Source: Marinobacter sp. F4206
GTDB taxonomy: Bacteria > Pseudomonadota > Gammaproteobacteria > Pseudomonadales > Oleiphilaceae
Reading direction: 5' to 3'
Length of the DNA: 64,000 bases
NCBI RefSeq assembly: GCF_019392195.1
Contig: NZ_JAHXKI010000001.1
Coordinates: forward strand, 310,001-374,000
Numbering within the stretch: position 1 is the first letter of the stretch; the number at the start of each line of letters is the position of its first letter. The notes beneath the pieces were generated by a model. The model was not told where the DNA came from and made no database searches. It was given only the letters and a program-made list of their open reading frames with translations. Below are positions 21,086-30,859 of the stretch, piece after piece. A program made the position numbers and the translations under genes.

Positions 21086-21733
21086 TCAGTTTCCGGCACC
21101 AAACAGCCACGGCGCTGTCTGTCGGCGCTGTTCTTCATAACCCTTGATCACGTCGGCATCTTCGAGGGTCACACCAATATCGTCGAGACCATTCAACAGG
21201 CAATGCCGACGGAAGTCGTCCACGTCGAATCCGAAAGACTCGCCGCCTGGCGTGGTCACGGTTTTGGCCTCCAGATCGACAGCGAGCTCGTAGCCTTCAC
21301 GGGCTTCCGCCTCACGGAACAGCTGATCAACTACTTTTTCATCCAGAACAATGGGTAACAATCCGTTCTTAAAGCAATTGTTATAAAAAATATCCGCAAA
21401 GCTCGGGGCAATAATCACCCGGAACCCGTAATCCTCCAACGCCCAGGGCGCATGCTCCCGACTGGACCCGCAACCAAAGTTCGCCCGAGCCAGCAACACA
21501 CTGGCTCCCCGGTACCGATCCTGATTGAGAACGAAGTCCGGGTTCACCGGTCGACTGGAACAATCCTGATCCGGCTTGCCTTCATCGAGATACCGCAATT
21601 CGTCAAACAGATTGGGACCAAAGCCGGTTCGCTTGATGGATTTCAGAAACTGCTTGGGAATGATCATGTCCGTGTCCACATTGGAACGGTCCATGGGGGC
21701 CACCAGGCCCTGGTGTTGCGTGAATGCGCGCAT
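21086..21733 (-). CDS. leuD: 3-isopropylmalate dehydratase small subunit LeuD
   Basis: A 215-residue swivelling subunit with [14 protein letters not shown] near the N-terminus and the conserved [15 protein letters not shown] motif. It works with LeuC to isomerise 2- to 3-isopropylmalate. The ATG follows AGGAGAG at good spacing; it lies 17 bases after leuC. Confidence 0.97.
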   Translation of the reverse strand: MRAFTQHQGLVAPMDRSNVDTDMIIPKQFLKSIKRTGFGPNLFDELRYLDEGKPDQDCSSRPVNPDFVLNQDRYRGASVLLARANFGCGSSREHAPWALEDYGFRVIIAPSFADIFYNNCFKNGLLPIVLDEKVVDQLFREAEAREGYELAVDLEAKTVTTPGGESFGFDVDDFRRHCLLNGLDDIGVTLEDADVIKGYEEQRRQTAPWLFGAGN

Positions 21734-21750
21734 GGTCTCTCTCCTGTGGA

Positions 21751-23169
21751 TCAGTTCATCAATTCGCGGACATCAACAAAATGACCGGTTACCGCGGCCG
21801 CCGCGGCCATTGCCGGGCTAACCAGATGGGTGCGCCCTCCGAAGCCCTGACGACCCTCGAAGTTGCGATTAGAGGTCGAAGCGCAATGCTCACCTTGCCC
21901 CAGTTTGTCGGCGTTCATGGCAAGACACATGGAACAACCCGGATCTCGCCATTCCAACCCTGCTTCAATAAAGATCTTGTCGAGACCCTCCTTCTCAGCC
22001 TGAGCCTTCACCAGACCAGAACCGGGCACAACCATCGCCTGCTTCAGGCTGGCCGCGACTTTGCGCCCCTTGACCACGGCCGCGGCCTCGCGCAGGTCCT
22101 CAATCCGGCTGTTGGTGCAAGAACCGATGAAAACACGATCCAGCTGGATGCCGGTGATCGGCATGCTCGGCTCCAGGCCCATGTATTTCAGGGCTCGAAC
22201 AATACCTTCCCGCTTGATCGGATCCTCTTCCTGGGCCGGGTCCGGAACAAAGCCGTCGACACCCGAGACCATTTCCGGCGATGTGCCCCAGCTTACCTGT
22301 GGCTTGATTTCCGACCCCTCGAGCTCGACCACCTTGTCAAACGCGGCGTCATCATCACTGTGCAAAGTGCGCCAGTACTCGACTGCCGCGGCCCACTGCT
22401 CACCCTTCGGAGAAAACGGACGTCCTCTTACGTAATCGATGGTGGTATCGTCCACTGCAACCATACCTACCCGCGCACCGGCCTCGATGGACATGTTGCA
22501 GATAGTCATACGCGCTTCCATGCTCAGATTCCGGATGGCTTCGCCGCCAAATTCAATGGCGTGACCAGTGCCGCCCGCGGTGCCGATCTTGCCGATGATC
22601 GCGAGGACGACGTCTTTACCCGTTACGCCCGGCCCGAGCTTGCCATTCACCTTGACCAGCATGTTTTTCATTTTCTGCTGCACAAGGCACTGGGTTGCCA
22701 GAACATGCTCCACTTCGGAGGTACCGATGCCGTGGGCAAGGCAACCAAATGCACCGTGAGTCGAGGTGTGGGAATCACCACAGACGATGGTCATGCCCGG
22801 CAGGGTTGCGCCCTGCTCGGGTCCGATTACGTGAACGATACCCTGGCGGGTATCCTTGATCTTGAACTCGAGGATGCCGAACTCATCGCAGTTCTTGTCG
22901 AGGGTTTCGACCTGAGTTCGGGAGACAGGATCCACGATGCCATCAATGCCCTTGTCCCGATCCGTAGTCGGCACGTTGTGATCGGGCGTGGCAATGTTGG
23001 CATCGATACGCCATGGCTTTCTACCCGCCAGGCGCAGGCCTTCAAACGCCTGCGGCGACGTTACTTCATGCAGTAATTGACGGTCGATGTAGATCAACGC
23101 AGACCCGTCGTCCCGCTGTTTGACCAAGTGATCGTCCCACAGTTTGTCGTATAAGGTTTTGCCCGCCAT
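21751..23169 (-). CDS. leuC: 3-isopropylmalate dehydratase large subunit LeuC
   Basis: The start is the ATG at 23169 ([14 protein letters not shown]), preceded by GAGAGAGCG, giving 472 residues, the usual length. The open frame runs 53 codons further upstream into the promoter region, and that part is not conserved. Aconitase-type [4Fe-4S] ligands are seen in [13 protein letters not shown] and [10 protein letters not shown]. First gene of leuCDB, with a sigma-70-like promoter about 50 bases upstream and a LysR gene diverging. Confidence 0.97.
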   Translation of the reverse strand: MAGKTLYDKLWDDHLVKQRDDGSALIYIDRQLLHEVTSPQAFEGLRLAGRKPWRIDANIATPDHNVPTTDRDKGIDGIVDPVSRTQVETLDKNCDEFGILEFKIKDTRQGIVHVIGPEQGATLPGMTIVCGDSHTSTHGAFGCLAHGIGTSEVEHVLATQCLVQQKMKNMLVKVNGKLGPGVTGKDVVLAIIGKIGTAGGTGHAIEFGGEAIRNLSMEARMTICNMSIEAGARVGMVAVDDTTIDYVRGRPFSPKGEQWAAAVEYWRTLHSDDDAAFDKVVELEGSEIKPQVSWGTSPEMVSGVDGFVPDPAQEEDPIKREGIVRALKYMGLEPSMPITGIQLDRVFIGSCTNSRIEDLREAAAVVKGRKVAASLKQAMVVPGSGLVKAQAEKEGLDKIFIEAGLEWRDPGCSMCLAMNADKLGQGEHCASTSNRNFEGRQGFGGRTHLVSPAMAAAAAVTGHFVDVRELMN

Positions 23170-23220
23170 GGTCGCTCTCTCATTATCCGGGGGTTTCTGG
23201 TTTTGACTTCGCATGCCGCT

Positions 23221-23250
23221 ATCATACTCCCCAGCACGAGATAACCTCAA
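23221..23250 (-). promoter_or_regulatory. Predicted sigma-70 promoter of leuC
   Basis: On the minus strand TTGAGG (23250-23245), an 18-base spacer and TATGAT (23226-23221) match the -35 and -10 consensus at 4 of 6 and 5 of 6 positions. Predicted initiation near 23214 leaves a leader of about 45 bases before the leuC ATG, too short for a full attenuator. The divergent LysR gene probably binds in the remaining 100 bases. Confidence 0.5.
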
Positions 23251-23354
23251 TTCATGTTTTTTATTCTTTGCATTCCTATTTGGCATCTTATAGCTTTCAG
23301 GATTAACAGGCATGACCCGAAACACCACCGGCTACCAACATCGCAGGACCTGCC

Positions 23355-24227
23355 ATGGAATCCAATGCGCTTCGCGCCTTTCTGACAATCGTTGATCAGG
23401 GGTCTTTTTCGGAAGCCGCCGAACTGCTCCATCTGACGCAGCCGGCTATCAGCAAACGCCTCGCAGCCCTGGAGAGCCAGCTTGGCGTGCATCTGATTGA
23501 TCGCAGTCACCGACAGATTCGACTTACTGATGCCGGCACCCGGCTCCTGCCCCACGCCCGCCGGATCCTCGATGAGATCCACAACGCCCGTATTTCCCTG
23601 TCACCGGACAACGAGAAACTCGAGGGCGAACTGCAGATTATCGCCAGCCACCACATCGGGCTCCACCACCTGCCAAGCTGGCTTCGACGATTTACCAGTC
23701 ACTACCCGGAGGTGAAGCTGAACCTTCAGTTCATGGAATCCGACGCCGCTTACGCCGAGATGCAGAAACGTAACGCCGAACTGGCCTTTGTCACACTCAG
23801 TGACAGTATGGAAAGCCACTTCATGGTATACCAGCAGTGGTCAGATCCGATGGCGTTCGTTGTAGGGCCGGAGCATGAGCTTGCCCTGAAAAAATCGGTG
23901 TCGCTGGGGGATCTGGCCCGTTATCCGGCAATACTCCCTGATACGACCACCGCCACTTACCGGGCGGTTAGCCGTCTGTTCCTGGAAGCAAACCTGCCGT
24001 TACAACAACAGATCCCGACCAACTACCTCGAGACCATCAAAATGATGACCAGTGTCGGGCTCGGATGGAGCGTTCTGCCAATCCGCATGCTTGATGACAG
24101 CACGCACAGACTCGCTATGAATTACCCGGTCTCGAGAGTGCTTGGTGCGATCGGTCTTTCAGGGCGCCAACTCAGCCTCGCTGCGAGGACGCTTCTGGAA
24201 ATTGTCCGCCAGGAAGAAACGGAATGA
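23355..24227 (+). CDS. LysR-family regulator divergent from leuC
   Basis: A 290-residue LTTR. The N-terminal winged helix (residues 1-60: AFLTIVDQGSFSEAAELLHLTQPAISKRL) is followed by a periplasmic-binding-protein-like effector domain. It starts with an ATG after AGGAC. A LysR gene occupies the same place beside leuC in Pseudomonas, so control of leuCDB is the likely role (inference); the effector is unknown. It lies 33 bases ahead of the PilU-like gene and may be co-transcribed with it. Confidence 0.88.
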   Translation: MESNALRAFLTIVDQGSFSEAAELLHLTQPAISKRLAALESQLGVHLIDRSHRQIRLTDAGTRLLPHARRILDEIHNARISLSPDNEKLEGELQIIASHHIGLHHLPSWLRRFTSHYPEVKLNLQFMESDAAYAEMQKRNAELAFVTLSDSMESHFMVYQQWSDPMAFVVGPEHELALKKSVSLGDLARYPAILPDTTTATYRAVSRLFLEANLPLQQQIPTNYLETIKMMTSVGLGWSVLPIRMLDDSTHRLAMNYPVSRVLGAIGLSGRQLSLAARTLLEIVRQEETE

Positions 24228-24260
24228 TGAACCACCGATACGATACGTTTAGGAGATTTC

Positions 24261-25418
24261 ATGGGCTTTGACGACTATTTGCGAATTCTGGCCAAACACG
24301 ATGGCTCGGACCTCTACCTGAGCACTGGCGCCCCGCCCTGCGCCAAGTTTCATGGTTCCCTCAAGCCCATTGACCGGACCCCACTGGCTCCCGGAATCAT
24401 CAAGGAGATAGCCTATTCGGTGATGGACGACGAACAAGTCACCGAGTTCGAGCAAGAGCTGGAAATGAACCTCGCCTACAGCATTCGCAATGTTGGCCGT
24501 TTCCGGATCAACATTTTCCGCCAACGAAATGAGATCTCCATCGTCGCCCGAAACATCGTCACGGAAATCCCCAATGCAGATGACCTCGGCCTCCCTACTA
24601 TTCTCAAAGACGTCGTCATGGCCAAACGCGGCCTCGTGCTCTTTGTTGGTGCGACGGGTTCGGGTAAGTCAACCTCACTGGCCGCGCTGATTGACCACCG
24701 CAATTCCAACTCCGCCGGCCACATCATCACCATCGAAGATCCGGTGGAATACATCCACAGGCACAAGAAAAGCATCGTTAACCAGCGGGAAGTGGGCGTG
24801 GATACCCGCAGCTTCCAGAAGGCGCTAAAGAACACATTGCGCCAGGCCCCGGACGTCATCCTGATTGGTGAGATCCGTGACCGCGAAACCATGGAACACG
24901 CCCTCGCGTTTGCCGAGACCGGGCACCTGTGTATCTCGACGCTTCACGCCAACAACGCGAACCAGGCGCTCGACAGGATTATCAACTTCTTCCCGGAAGA
25001 ACGCCGGCCGCAACTGTTGATGGATCTTGCCATGAATCTGCGCGCCTTCGTGTCTCAGCGACTGATACCCACGATCGACAAGAAGCGGTGCGCGGCCATA
25101 GAGATTCTGCTGGGAACGCCGACAATCAGCGAACTGATCCTTCGGGGAGAAATCGAAGGCATCAAAGAGATCATGGAAAAATCCGCGAACCTGGGGATGC
25201 AGACCTTCGACCTTGCCCTTTTCAACCTCTGGAAGGACGGCAAGATATCCGAGGAGGAAGCACTCAAGAACGCTGATTCTGCCAACAACCTGCGCCTGAA
25301 AATCAAACTTCACGGGCAGGGCGGAAAAGACAGCGCATCGGCAGGGCCAGCCAACGGGCCGACCGGCAGTGGCCTGTCGCTTCAGATCGAAGAAGACGAA
25401 GACGAGCCCACGGAATAA
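24261..25418 (+). CDS. pilU: PilT/PilU-family type IV pilus retraction ATPase, PilU-like
   Basis: A 385-residue hexameric secretion/retraction ATPase. It has a PAS-like N-terminal domain, Walker A GATGSGKS at 130-137, the Asp box (IEDPVEYIH), Walker B (VILIGEIRDRETMEHAL) and the His box (TGHLCISTLHANN). The extended C-terminus after the core (RLKIKLHGQ..., acidic end IEEDEDE) and the length resemble PilU (382 aa in P. aeruginosa) rather than PilT (344 aa). PilU works with PilT in pilus retraction. It is not next to pilT here. The gene has a strong Shine-Dalgarno (AGGAG). Confidence 0.82.
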   Translation: MGFDDYLRILAKHDGSDLYLSTGAPPCAKFHGSLKPIDRTPLAPGIIKEIAYSVMDDEQVTEFEQELEMNLAYSIRNVGRFRINIFRQRNEISIVARNIVTEIPNADDLGLPTILKDVVMAKRGLVLFVGATGSGKSTSLAALIDHRNSNSAGHIITIEDPVEYIHRHKKSIVNQREVGVDTRSFQKALKNTLRQAPDVILIGEIRDRETMEHALAFAETGHLCISTLHANNANQALDRIINFFPEERRPQLLMDLAMNLRAFVSQRLIPTIDKKRCAAIEILLGTPTISELILRGEIEGIKEIMEKSANLGMQTFDLALFNLWKDGKISEEEALKNADSANNLRLKIKLHGQGGKDSASAGPANGPTGSGLSLQIEEDEDEPTE

Positions 25419-25428
25419 GGGCATTGCC

Positions 25429-26571
25429 TCACTGATCCGTAGGCGGGGGCCTGAGCCCCCGCCACGTAATCGCAATGGCCACCAGCATGGCAAAGGCGCC
25501 ACCCCAAAACGCCGCCGACGTATTAAAGCCTTCGACCAGAAATCCCGACAGCCATGCGCCCAAGGCGCCGCCGGCTCCGAACGTCAGCCCACTGTAGAGC
25601 GCCTGGCCCTGGCCATGGTGATGACGCCCGAAAAATCCCTGGATGTATTGAACCGATATTGCGTGGAGTGCTCCATAGGACGCTGCGTGCAGGCACTGGG
25701 CGAAAATAAGCACGGCTACCAGATCCGTCATCTCTGCAATCAGGACCCACCGAATCATGGTCAGTGTTAAAGCCCCTATGGCGATTTGTCGGACGCTGAA
25801 CCGACGGGAAAGTCGGTGCATCACCAAGAACAGACCTATCTCGGCAATGACCCCCAGGGACCACAACAAACCAATGGAAAGCTTGCCGTAACCGTGTTGC
25901 TCCAGGTGAATACTGAAAAACGTGTAGTAAGCACCATGGGAGAGCTGAAGCAAAAAATTCATCATAAAAAACGCAATGACCGCGGGGTGCGTCACGATTT
26001 CCTTCAGGCTCCCCTCTGGCGCCGCCGACTTACGCTCACCCCGTTCCGAGGGCACCAGGAAGGCCGAGACAGCGATCCCGGCAAACACCGGCAAGAGCAG
26101 CCATGGCAGAGTCTGAACCGGAACGAACTCAAGCACACCACCGACTAGCCCAACGGCAACGATGAAGCCGACGGACCCCCAGAGACGGACCTTGCCATAC
26201 CTTTCCTTGCGGGCCCCCAGTGTTCGGAGCGTAATGACCTCGTAGAGCGGAAGAATGGCGTTCCAGAAAAAGGTAAAGGCCAGCATGACCAGCAACAGCC
26301 CGTAAAAACCCGGCTCCAGAAACACACCGGCAAAGAACAGGGAGCCGGTGATTGCACCGAAGCGCACCAGACGCACACGCTGCCCGGTCCGATCGCCGAG
26401 CCAGCCCCATACACTGGGCGCAATAATTTTGGTCAGCTGTATGGTCGCCATCAGTGTGGCGATCTGAAGGTAGGAAAAGCCCTGCCCCTCAAGGTAGAGG
26501 GACCAATAGGGCAACAGCCCTCCTAGAAGGGCGAAAAACCAGAAGTAGAGATTGGAAAGTCGCCAGTAGAT
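25429..26571 (-). CDS. MFS transporter of the HcaT / MFS_1-like family, start codon uncertain (possible ATC start)
   Basis: A twelve-helix MFS protein related to 3-phenylpropionate transporter HcaT by the YGKVRLWGSVGF segment and the N-terminal YWRLSNLYFWFFALLGGLLPYW pattern of the first helix (split here: YWRLSNLYFW then FFALLGGLLPYW). That first helix lies upstream of the only canonical in-frame start, a TTG at 26514. The frame upstream is open to the aroC stop at 26605-26607 but has no ATG, GTG or other TTG. An ATC at 26571 sits six bases after GGAGAG, so I extend the gene to there. Position directly after aroC is conserved in Pseudomonas. Substrate unknown. Confidence 0.75.
   Translation of the reverse strand: MYWRLSNLYFWFFALLGGLLPYWSLYLEGQGFSYLQIATLMATIQLTKIIAPSVWGWLGDRTGQRVRLVRFGAITGSLFFAGVFLEPGFYGLLLVMLAFTFFWNAILPLYEVITLRTLGARKERYGKVRLWGSVGFIVAVGLVGGVLEFVPVQTLPWLLLPVFAGIAVSAFLVPSERGERKSAAPEGSLKEIVTHPAVIAFFMMNFLLQLSHGAYYTFFSIHLEQHGYGKLSIGLLWSLGVIAEIGLFLVMHRLSRRFSVRQIAIGALTLTMIRWVLIAEMTDLVAVLIFAQCLHAASYGALHAISVQYIQGFFGRHHHGQGQALYSGLTFGAGGALGAWLSGFLVEGFNTSAAFWGGAFAMLVAIAITWRGLRPPPTDQ
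25442..25463. terminator. GC-rich hairpin between convergent pilU and MFS genes
   Basis: A perfect 9-bp stem, GGCGGGGGC (25442-25450) with GCCCCCGCC (25455-25463), has a CTGA loop and lies within the last codons of the MFS gene, 24 bases after the pilU stop. No T-run follows on either strand, so it may slow polymerase or stabilise the 3' end rather than terminate alone. Confidence 0.45.
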
Positions 26572-26604
26572 ACTCTGCTCTCCAACACAGCGGCTATTCG
26601 GGGA

Positions 26605-27699
26605 TCAGATCTGACCAATCACCGGCGTGGACACCGAAACGTCTCCGTTTTGCCCCCGGTGGCGCAGGTAATGGTCCATCAACACAATGGCCATCATTGC
26701 TTCAGCAATCGGCGTTGCACGAATGCCAACGCAGGGATCATGACGCCCGGTGGTGATGATCTCCGCAGGATTTCCGTGGACATCGATCCCGCGCCCCGGC
26801 AGACGCAGACTGGAGGTCGGCTTGAGGGCAATGCTGGCCAGGATTGGCTGCCCGGACGAGATGCCACCCAACACGCCACCGGCGTTGTTGGACAGAAAGC
26901 CCTCCGGGGTCATTTCGTCACGGTGCTCCGTGCCTTTCTGTTCAACGCTGTCGAAGCCGGCACCAATCTCGACACCCTTAACCGCATTGATGCTCATGAG
27001 CGCGTGGGCCAGATCGGCATCCAGGCGGTCAAAAACAGGCTCTCCAAAGCCTGGTGGAACCCCTTCTGCAACGACATTAATGCGGGCGCCGATCGAGTCC
27101 CCCTCTTTGCGCAAGGCATCCATGTAGGATTCCATTTCCGCGACTTTGTCAGCGTCGGGAGAGAAGAAAGGATTCTGGTGGACTTGATCCCAGTCCAGTT
27201 TTTCAACCCTGATGGGGCCGAGCTGGGACAGATATCCCCGGATAACGATACCCAATCTCTGTTCCAGGAACTTACGAGCGACCGCACCGGCGGCAACGCG
27301 CATCGCCGTCTCCCTGGCGGATGAACGACCTCCACCACGATAGTCACGAACACCGTACTTGTGCATGTAGGTATAGTCGGCGTGGGCGGGCCGGAACTGC
27401 TCTGAAATCTTGGAGTAGTCCTTCGAACGCTGATCCGTGTTTTCGATCAACAGACCTATCGGCGTGCCTGTGGTCTTGCCTTCGAAGACGCCGGAGAGGA
27501 TCCGGACTTCGTCGGCTTCCCGGCGCTGCGTCGTGTGCCTTGAGGTGCCCGGTTTCCGTCGGTCCAGGTCCCGCTGCATGTCGGCTTCCGAAAGCTCCAG
27601 ACCCGGAGGGCAGCCGTCTATGATGCAGCCCAGCGCGGCACCGTGGCTTTCACCAAAGGTGGTGACAGTGAACAACTTTCCGAAGGTATTTCCCGACAT
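26605..27699 (-). CDS. aroC: Chorismate synthase AroC
   Basis: A 364-residue enzyme with the full set of AroC signatures: [18 protein letters not shown] at the start, [20 protein letters not shown] in the FMN/EPSP site, and [18 protein letters not shown] near the end. It converts EPSP to chorismate using reduced FMN. It lies 37 bases after prmB and is followed by the MFS gene in the same reading frame, with only a TGA between. Confidence 0.97.
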   Translation of the reverse strand: MSGNTFGKLFTVTTFGESHGAALGCIIDGCPPGLELSEADMQRDLDRRKPGTSRHTTQRREADEVRILSGVFEGKTTGTPIGLLIENTDQRSKDYSKISEQFRPAHADYTYMHKYGVRDYRGGGRSSARETAMRVAAGAVARKFLEQRLGIVIRGYLSQLGPIRVEKLDWDQVHQNPFFSPDADKVAEMESYMDALRKEGDSIGARINVVAEGVPPGFGEPVFDRLDADLAHALMSINAVKGVEIGAGFDSVEQKGTEHRDEMTPEGFLSNNAGGVLGGISSGQPILASIALKPTSSLRLPGRGIDVHGNPAEIITTGRHDPCVGIRATPIAEAMMAIVLMDHYLRHRGQNGDVSVSTPVIGQI

Positions 27700-27736
27700 G
27701 ATTCAGTACTTTATCCAGTTAATATAAGAAATCCGC

Positions 27737-28639
27737 TTAAGTACGGCCTTGCCAATCCCGCAGTGTTTCCGCCGTTACCAGAAACACCCCGCTACCGCCG
27801 TTTTCAAAGTCCAGCCAGGTCAACGGCAGCTCGGGATAGGCCTCGTCCATGGCGCCCCAGCTGTTGCCGACTTCGACAATCAGCAGACCGTCGGGCGACA
27901 AGTGCTCAAGGGCCTTCGCAAGTATCCTGTGAGCAATGTCCAGGCCATCCGCCCCCGCCGCGAGACCAAGTTCGGGCTCGTGGCGGTATTCCTGTGGCAT
28001 ATCTGCCAGATCTTCGGCGTCCACGTATGGGGGATTGCTCAGGATAACATCGTACTGGCCATCAATGTTGCTGAAGACATCGGACTGCAGCGCACGAACC
28101 CGGTCACGCACCCCATGGAGATCGATGTTGGACTCCGCCACGTCAAGAGCATCCGTCGATATGTCCGCCAGGTCGACCACGGCATCCTCAAAGACGCTGG
28201 CAGCACCAATACCGATGCAACCACTGCCCGTGCACAAATCCAGAATCCGGTGCACAGCCTTGTCACCCAGCCACGGCTGAAGCCCATTCTCGAGCAGTTC
28301 ACCAATCGGTGATCTGGGCACAAGAACACGTTCGTCGACATGAAACGGCATGCCCATGAACCAGGCTTCGCCCAGCAAATAGGCCAGAGGGACACGTTCA
28401 CTGATCCGGCGTTCAATGCGCTCATGAATCAGTTGACGCTCCTCGCGCACCAACCGGGCGTCAAGAAACAGGGTATTGTTCTCGAGCGGAAGGTTGAGCG
28501 TGCGCATCACCAACTGGACAGCCTCGTCCCAAACGTTATCCGTACCATGACCAAAATACAGCCCGGAGGCTGCAAACTGCGAAGACGCGTACCGCAGGTA
28601 GTCGCGGACGGTATGAAGGTCATCAATAGGACTGGTCAC
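27737..28639 (-). CDS. prmB: Ribosomal protein uL3 glutamine N5-methyltransferase PrmB
   Basis: The start is a GTG at 28639 (VTSPIDDLHTVRDYL), giving 300 residues; a much longer open frame upstream is not conserved. Rossmann SAM-binding motif ILDLCTGSGCIGIGAA and the catalytic NPPYVD mark the PrmB/PrmC glutamine methyltransferase family. The N-terminal ASGLYFGHGTDNVWDEA is typical of PrmB, not PrmC. Upstream of aroC, as in Pseudomonas. Confidence 0.93.
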   Translation of the reverse strand: MTSPIDDLHTVRDYLRYASSQFAASGLYFGHGTDNVWDEAVQLVMRTLNLPLENNTLFLDARLVREERQLIHERIERRISERVPLAYLLGEAWFMGMPFHVDERVLVPRSPIGELLENGLQPWLGDKAVHRILDLCTGSGCIGIGAASVFEDAVVDLADISTDALDVAESNIDLHGVRDRVRALQSDVFSNIDGQYDVILSNPPYVDAEDLADMPQEYRHEPELGLAAGADGLDIAHRILAKALEHLSPDGLLIVEVGNSWGAMDEAYPELPLTWLDFENGGSGVFLVTAETLRDWQGRT

Positions 28640-28736
28640 GGAATTCGATCCTGTACGGAAATTTGTCAGCGCGGGATTATACGCTCTTTGCCCGTCTGCC
28701 TGCAGCCTTTGCCGCTCTGGAGTGGGAAGAATGACG

Positions 28737-29942
28737 TTAAATAGCGAGGGGCCCGCTGCTGTTTCGGTTCGCCTCAAAACGGTCCAAAGCCGCGGACATC
28801 CGCTCACGACCAAGCTGAATGAGCTCAGGCGCCTTGTGATAATCATAGCTCCGGCACGCATTCTTGGGCACGTTGACCAGCAAGTCGGGGGGATAGCCCG
28901 CAATTTTGTACTGCACAAGGGCGCTTTGCATGGTTTCGACCGTCAGGTTCATTACATCGAATTTGCCGATGCCAAGCTTGTCCCAGTCTATGGTCTCGTG
29001 TTCTTCCTGAGCCTTTTTCTCTGAGGGCGCGGTATCGTTCTTTTTGTGATCTTTCTTGTGCATCTGCCGTGAGATCTTTTCCTCCGGGGTCTCGCCAGTA
29101 TCCGGCTTTCGAGCAGCAAGTGATTTGAGCGTGTCCCAGTCGAACCAGCGGGAAGCCTTCTCCCGAATCGTATCGACCCACTCATCCATTTCCGTTCCTT
29201 CATCAACCTGACTGAAGGCCGCGTCCGGAATCCTGCGACGGCGCTCGTCTTCCCCGCTGAGATTGACGGCGACGATGATGTCTGCGTGGGACGAAATGGT
29301 CGGGATGATCGGCAGTGGGTTGAGCAAGGCACCATCGACCAACACCCGGCCGTTCAGCACCAGAGGGGTCACGACACTGGGTATAGCCACAGAGGCTCGG
29401 ATAGCCTGATCAAGCGGTCCTTCCTGGAACCAGATTTCTTTATGGGCAAGCAGATCCGTCGCCACAGCCGTGAAGGCAATCGGGAGATCTTCGATCCGGG
29501 TATCCCCCAGCATTTCCCGAACCACCGAAAAGATCTTCTCACCCCGGATGGCACCCACGGAATTGAACGTGACATCGAGAAGTTTCAGAACATCGAACTG
29601 ACCAAGGCCGGTCACCCAGTCCTTGTAGTCCTGCATTTTTCCCGTAGCGAACATGCCCCCGATCAAGGCCCCCATAGAGCATCCGGAAATCGCGACAATG
29701 TCGTAACCACGCTCTACCAGAACCTCGATGGCACCAATATGGGCATAACCCCGGGCGCCGCCACTTCCGAGTGTCAGCGCGACGGTTTTTCGCTGGCCCG
29801 CGGTTCGGGTCTGTTTGGAAGCCGGTTCTGACGTCGTCGCGGATACATTGGAGCTTTTCAGGACCGTGGAGACGCCATCCTCCGCTCCCGAGTCCACGGT
29901 TTCCTCAGTCTCGGGATCGTTGCCATTCCCGGATGTGCCCAT
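28737..29942 (-). CDS. Patatin-like phospholipase (RssA/NTE type)
   Basis: A 401-residue cytosolic protein. It has an oxyanion loop GSGGARG near 59-65, the nucleophile in GCSMG (Ser89) and the catalytic Asp in VDGALLNPLP (Asp203), all expected for an active patatin hydrolase. The first 50 residues are low-complexity and acidic, and residues about 270-320 are a Lys/Glu-rich insertion. It is related to E. coli RssA, but substrate is unknown. It lies five bases from the DUF4892 gene and follows AGGTAGGA; probably one transcript with DUF4892, the alpha/beta hydrolase and possibly prmB-aroC. Confidence 0.85.
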   Translation of the reverse strand: MGTSGNGNDPETEETVDSGAEDGVSTVLKSSNVSATTSEPASKQTRTAGQRKTVALTLGSGGARGYAHIGAIEVLVERGYDIVAISGCSMGALIGGMFATGKMQDYKDWVTGLGQFDVLKLLDVTFNSVGAIRGEKIFSVVREMLGDTRIEDLPIAFTAVATDLLAHKEIWFQEGPLDQAIRASVAIPSVVTPLVLNGRVLVDGALLNPLPIIPTISSHADIIVAVNLSGEDERRRRIPDAAFSQVDEGTEMDEWVDTIREKASRWFDWDTLKSLAARKPDTGETPEEKISRQMHKKDHKKNDTAPSEKKAQEEHETIDWDKLGIGKFDVMNLTVETMQSALVQYKIAGYPPDLLVNVPKNACRSYDYHKAPELIQLGRERMSAALDRFEANRNSSGPLAI

Positions 29943-29947
29943 AGTTC

Positions 29948-30859
29948 CTACCTCGTGATGACCGTGACTTCCACCCGATCGCCCTGACGATCCGGATCAG
30001 CCAGGGGAACACTCGGGCCAACAATAATGAGTTTCTGCTGCTCTATCGAAACGCCGGTCTTTAACAGCACCTCGGATAGCGACTTCGTTGCGCCCGACGC
30101 ACGCTCCATGGCGTCCTCAAAGCTTTCTTCGGCGCCAAGTGCGGAAAAACCGGAAAGAACAACGAGAGTTCCCTCTTCATCGGACCAGTCGGAAATCTTG
30201 CGACGATCCCTGGCCGACCAGTCGAAGCGATAAGTGATCCCACCGGTCCAGGGCACTATAACCGGTCCGCGAATCCGGCTATCAACGCTGCCGAGACCCG
30301 GTACCCGTACTCCCGGTTCCACAGCAAGGTGTTCGATCCAGACATATTCGCGGAGGTTACCCCGAGTGACTGTGTAAATCAGGGTCAGCCAGCGGCTGCC
30401 GTCGTTGGCCGTGGTCCCCGCCACCAGGTAATCCTGGGTGCCATCACGACCGTACAGCACCCTTTGGCCAAATATCTGGTTGGCCCAGACGTTACTGCGT
30501 CCGCACGAGATGCCGTTACAGTCAAAAAGGATCTGCGCTCCCCGGTCCTGCAAAAGACGGAGATAATGCTCGCGCGCCTTGTCGCGCCCAGAATCCCGGG
30601 CAATCTCGTAGAGCCGGCCTTCACCGGTGACCGGAAGCCTCGCCATGGTTTCGGACCGGATCTGGTTATTGACCTCCCGGACGGGACTGAACAGGACCAG
30701 GTGCCCGGGGGACTCGATATCTACTGTGGTCTCAAGAGTGGACTGCGGAAACGGTTCGGGCATTTGCGCGGGAATCGCCGCTGCAGCCACCTCCGGTAGA
30801 CAGCTTGCAAGCAAGGCGATGCATTGGAAGAAACGATGGTTCAGCAAGGAGCTACTCAT
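29948..30859 (-). CDS. Exported DUF4892-family protein with OmpA-like C-terminal fold
   Basis: A 303-residue protein with a signal peptide (FFQCIALLASCLPEVAAAA). The DUF4892 core includes LYEIARDSGRDKAREHYL and ILFDCNGISCGRSNVWANQIF, whose two Cys residues could form a disulfide in the periplasm. The C-terminal 100 residues (LVVLSGFSALG ... KLIIVGPSV ... DRVEVTVI) follow the pattern of an OmpA-type peptidoglycan-associated domain, but I do not see its usual binding residues. Function unknown. It overlaps the alpha/beta hydrolase stop by eight bases. Confidence 0.75.
   Translation of the reverse strand: MSSSLLNHRFFQCIALLASCLPEVAAAAIPAQMPEPFPQSTLETTVDIESPGHLVLFSPVREVNNQIRSETMARLPVTGEGRLYEIARDSGRDKAREHYLRLLQDRGAQILFDCNGISCGRSNVWANQIFGQRVLYGRDGTQDYLVAGTTANDGSRWLTLIYTVTRGNLREYVWIEHLAVEPGVRVPGLGSVDSRIRGPVIVPWTGGITYRFDWSARDRRKISDWSDEEGTLVVLSGFSALGAEESFEDAMERASGATKSLSEVLLKTGVSIEQQKLIIVGPSVPLADPDRQGDRVEVTVITR

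Noticed and set aside
21724..23076. 450-codon plus-strand ORF
   Set aside because: Antisense to leuC; shadow frame.
23170..23328. N-terminal extension of leuC by 53 codons
   Set aside because: Crosses the predicted leuC promoter and is not conserved in the family.
28640..28918. N-terminal extension of prmB by 93 codons
   Set aside because: Overlaps the 3' end of the patatin gene, is not PrmB-like, and the GTG at 28639 gives the family length.
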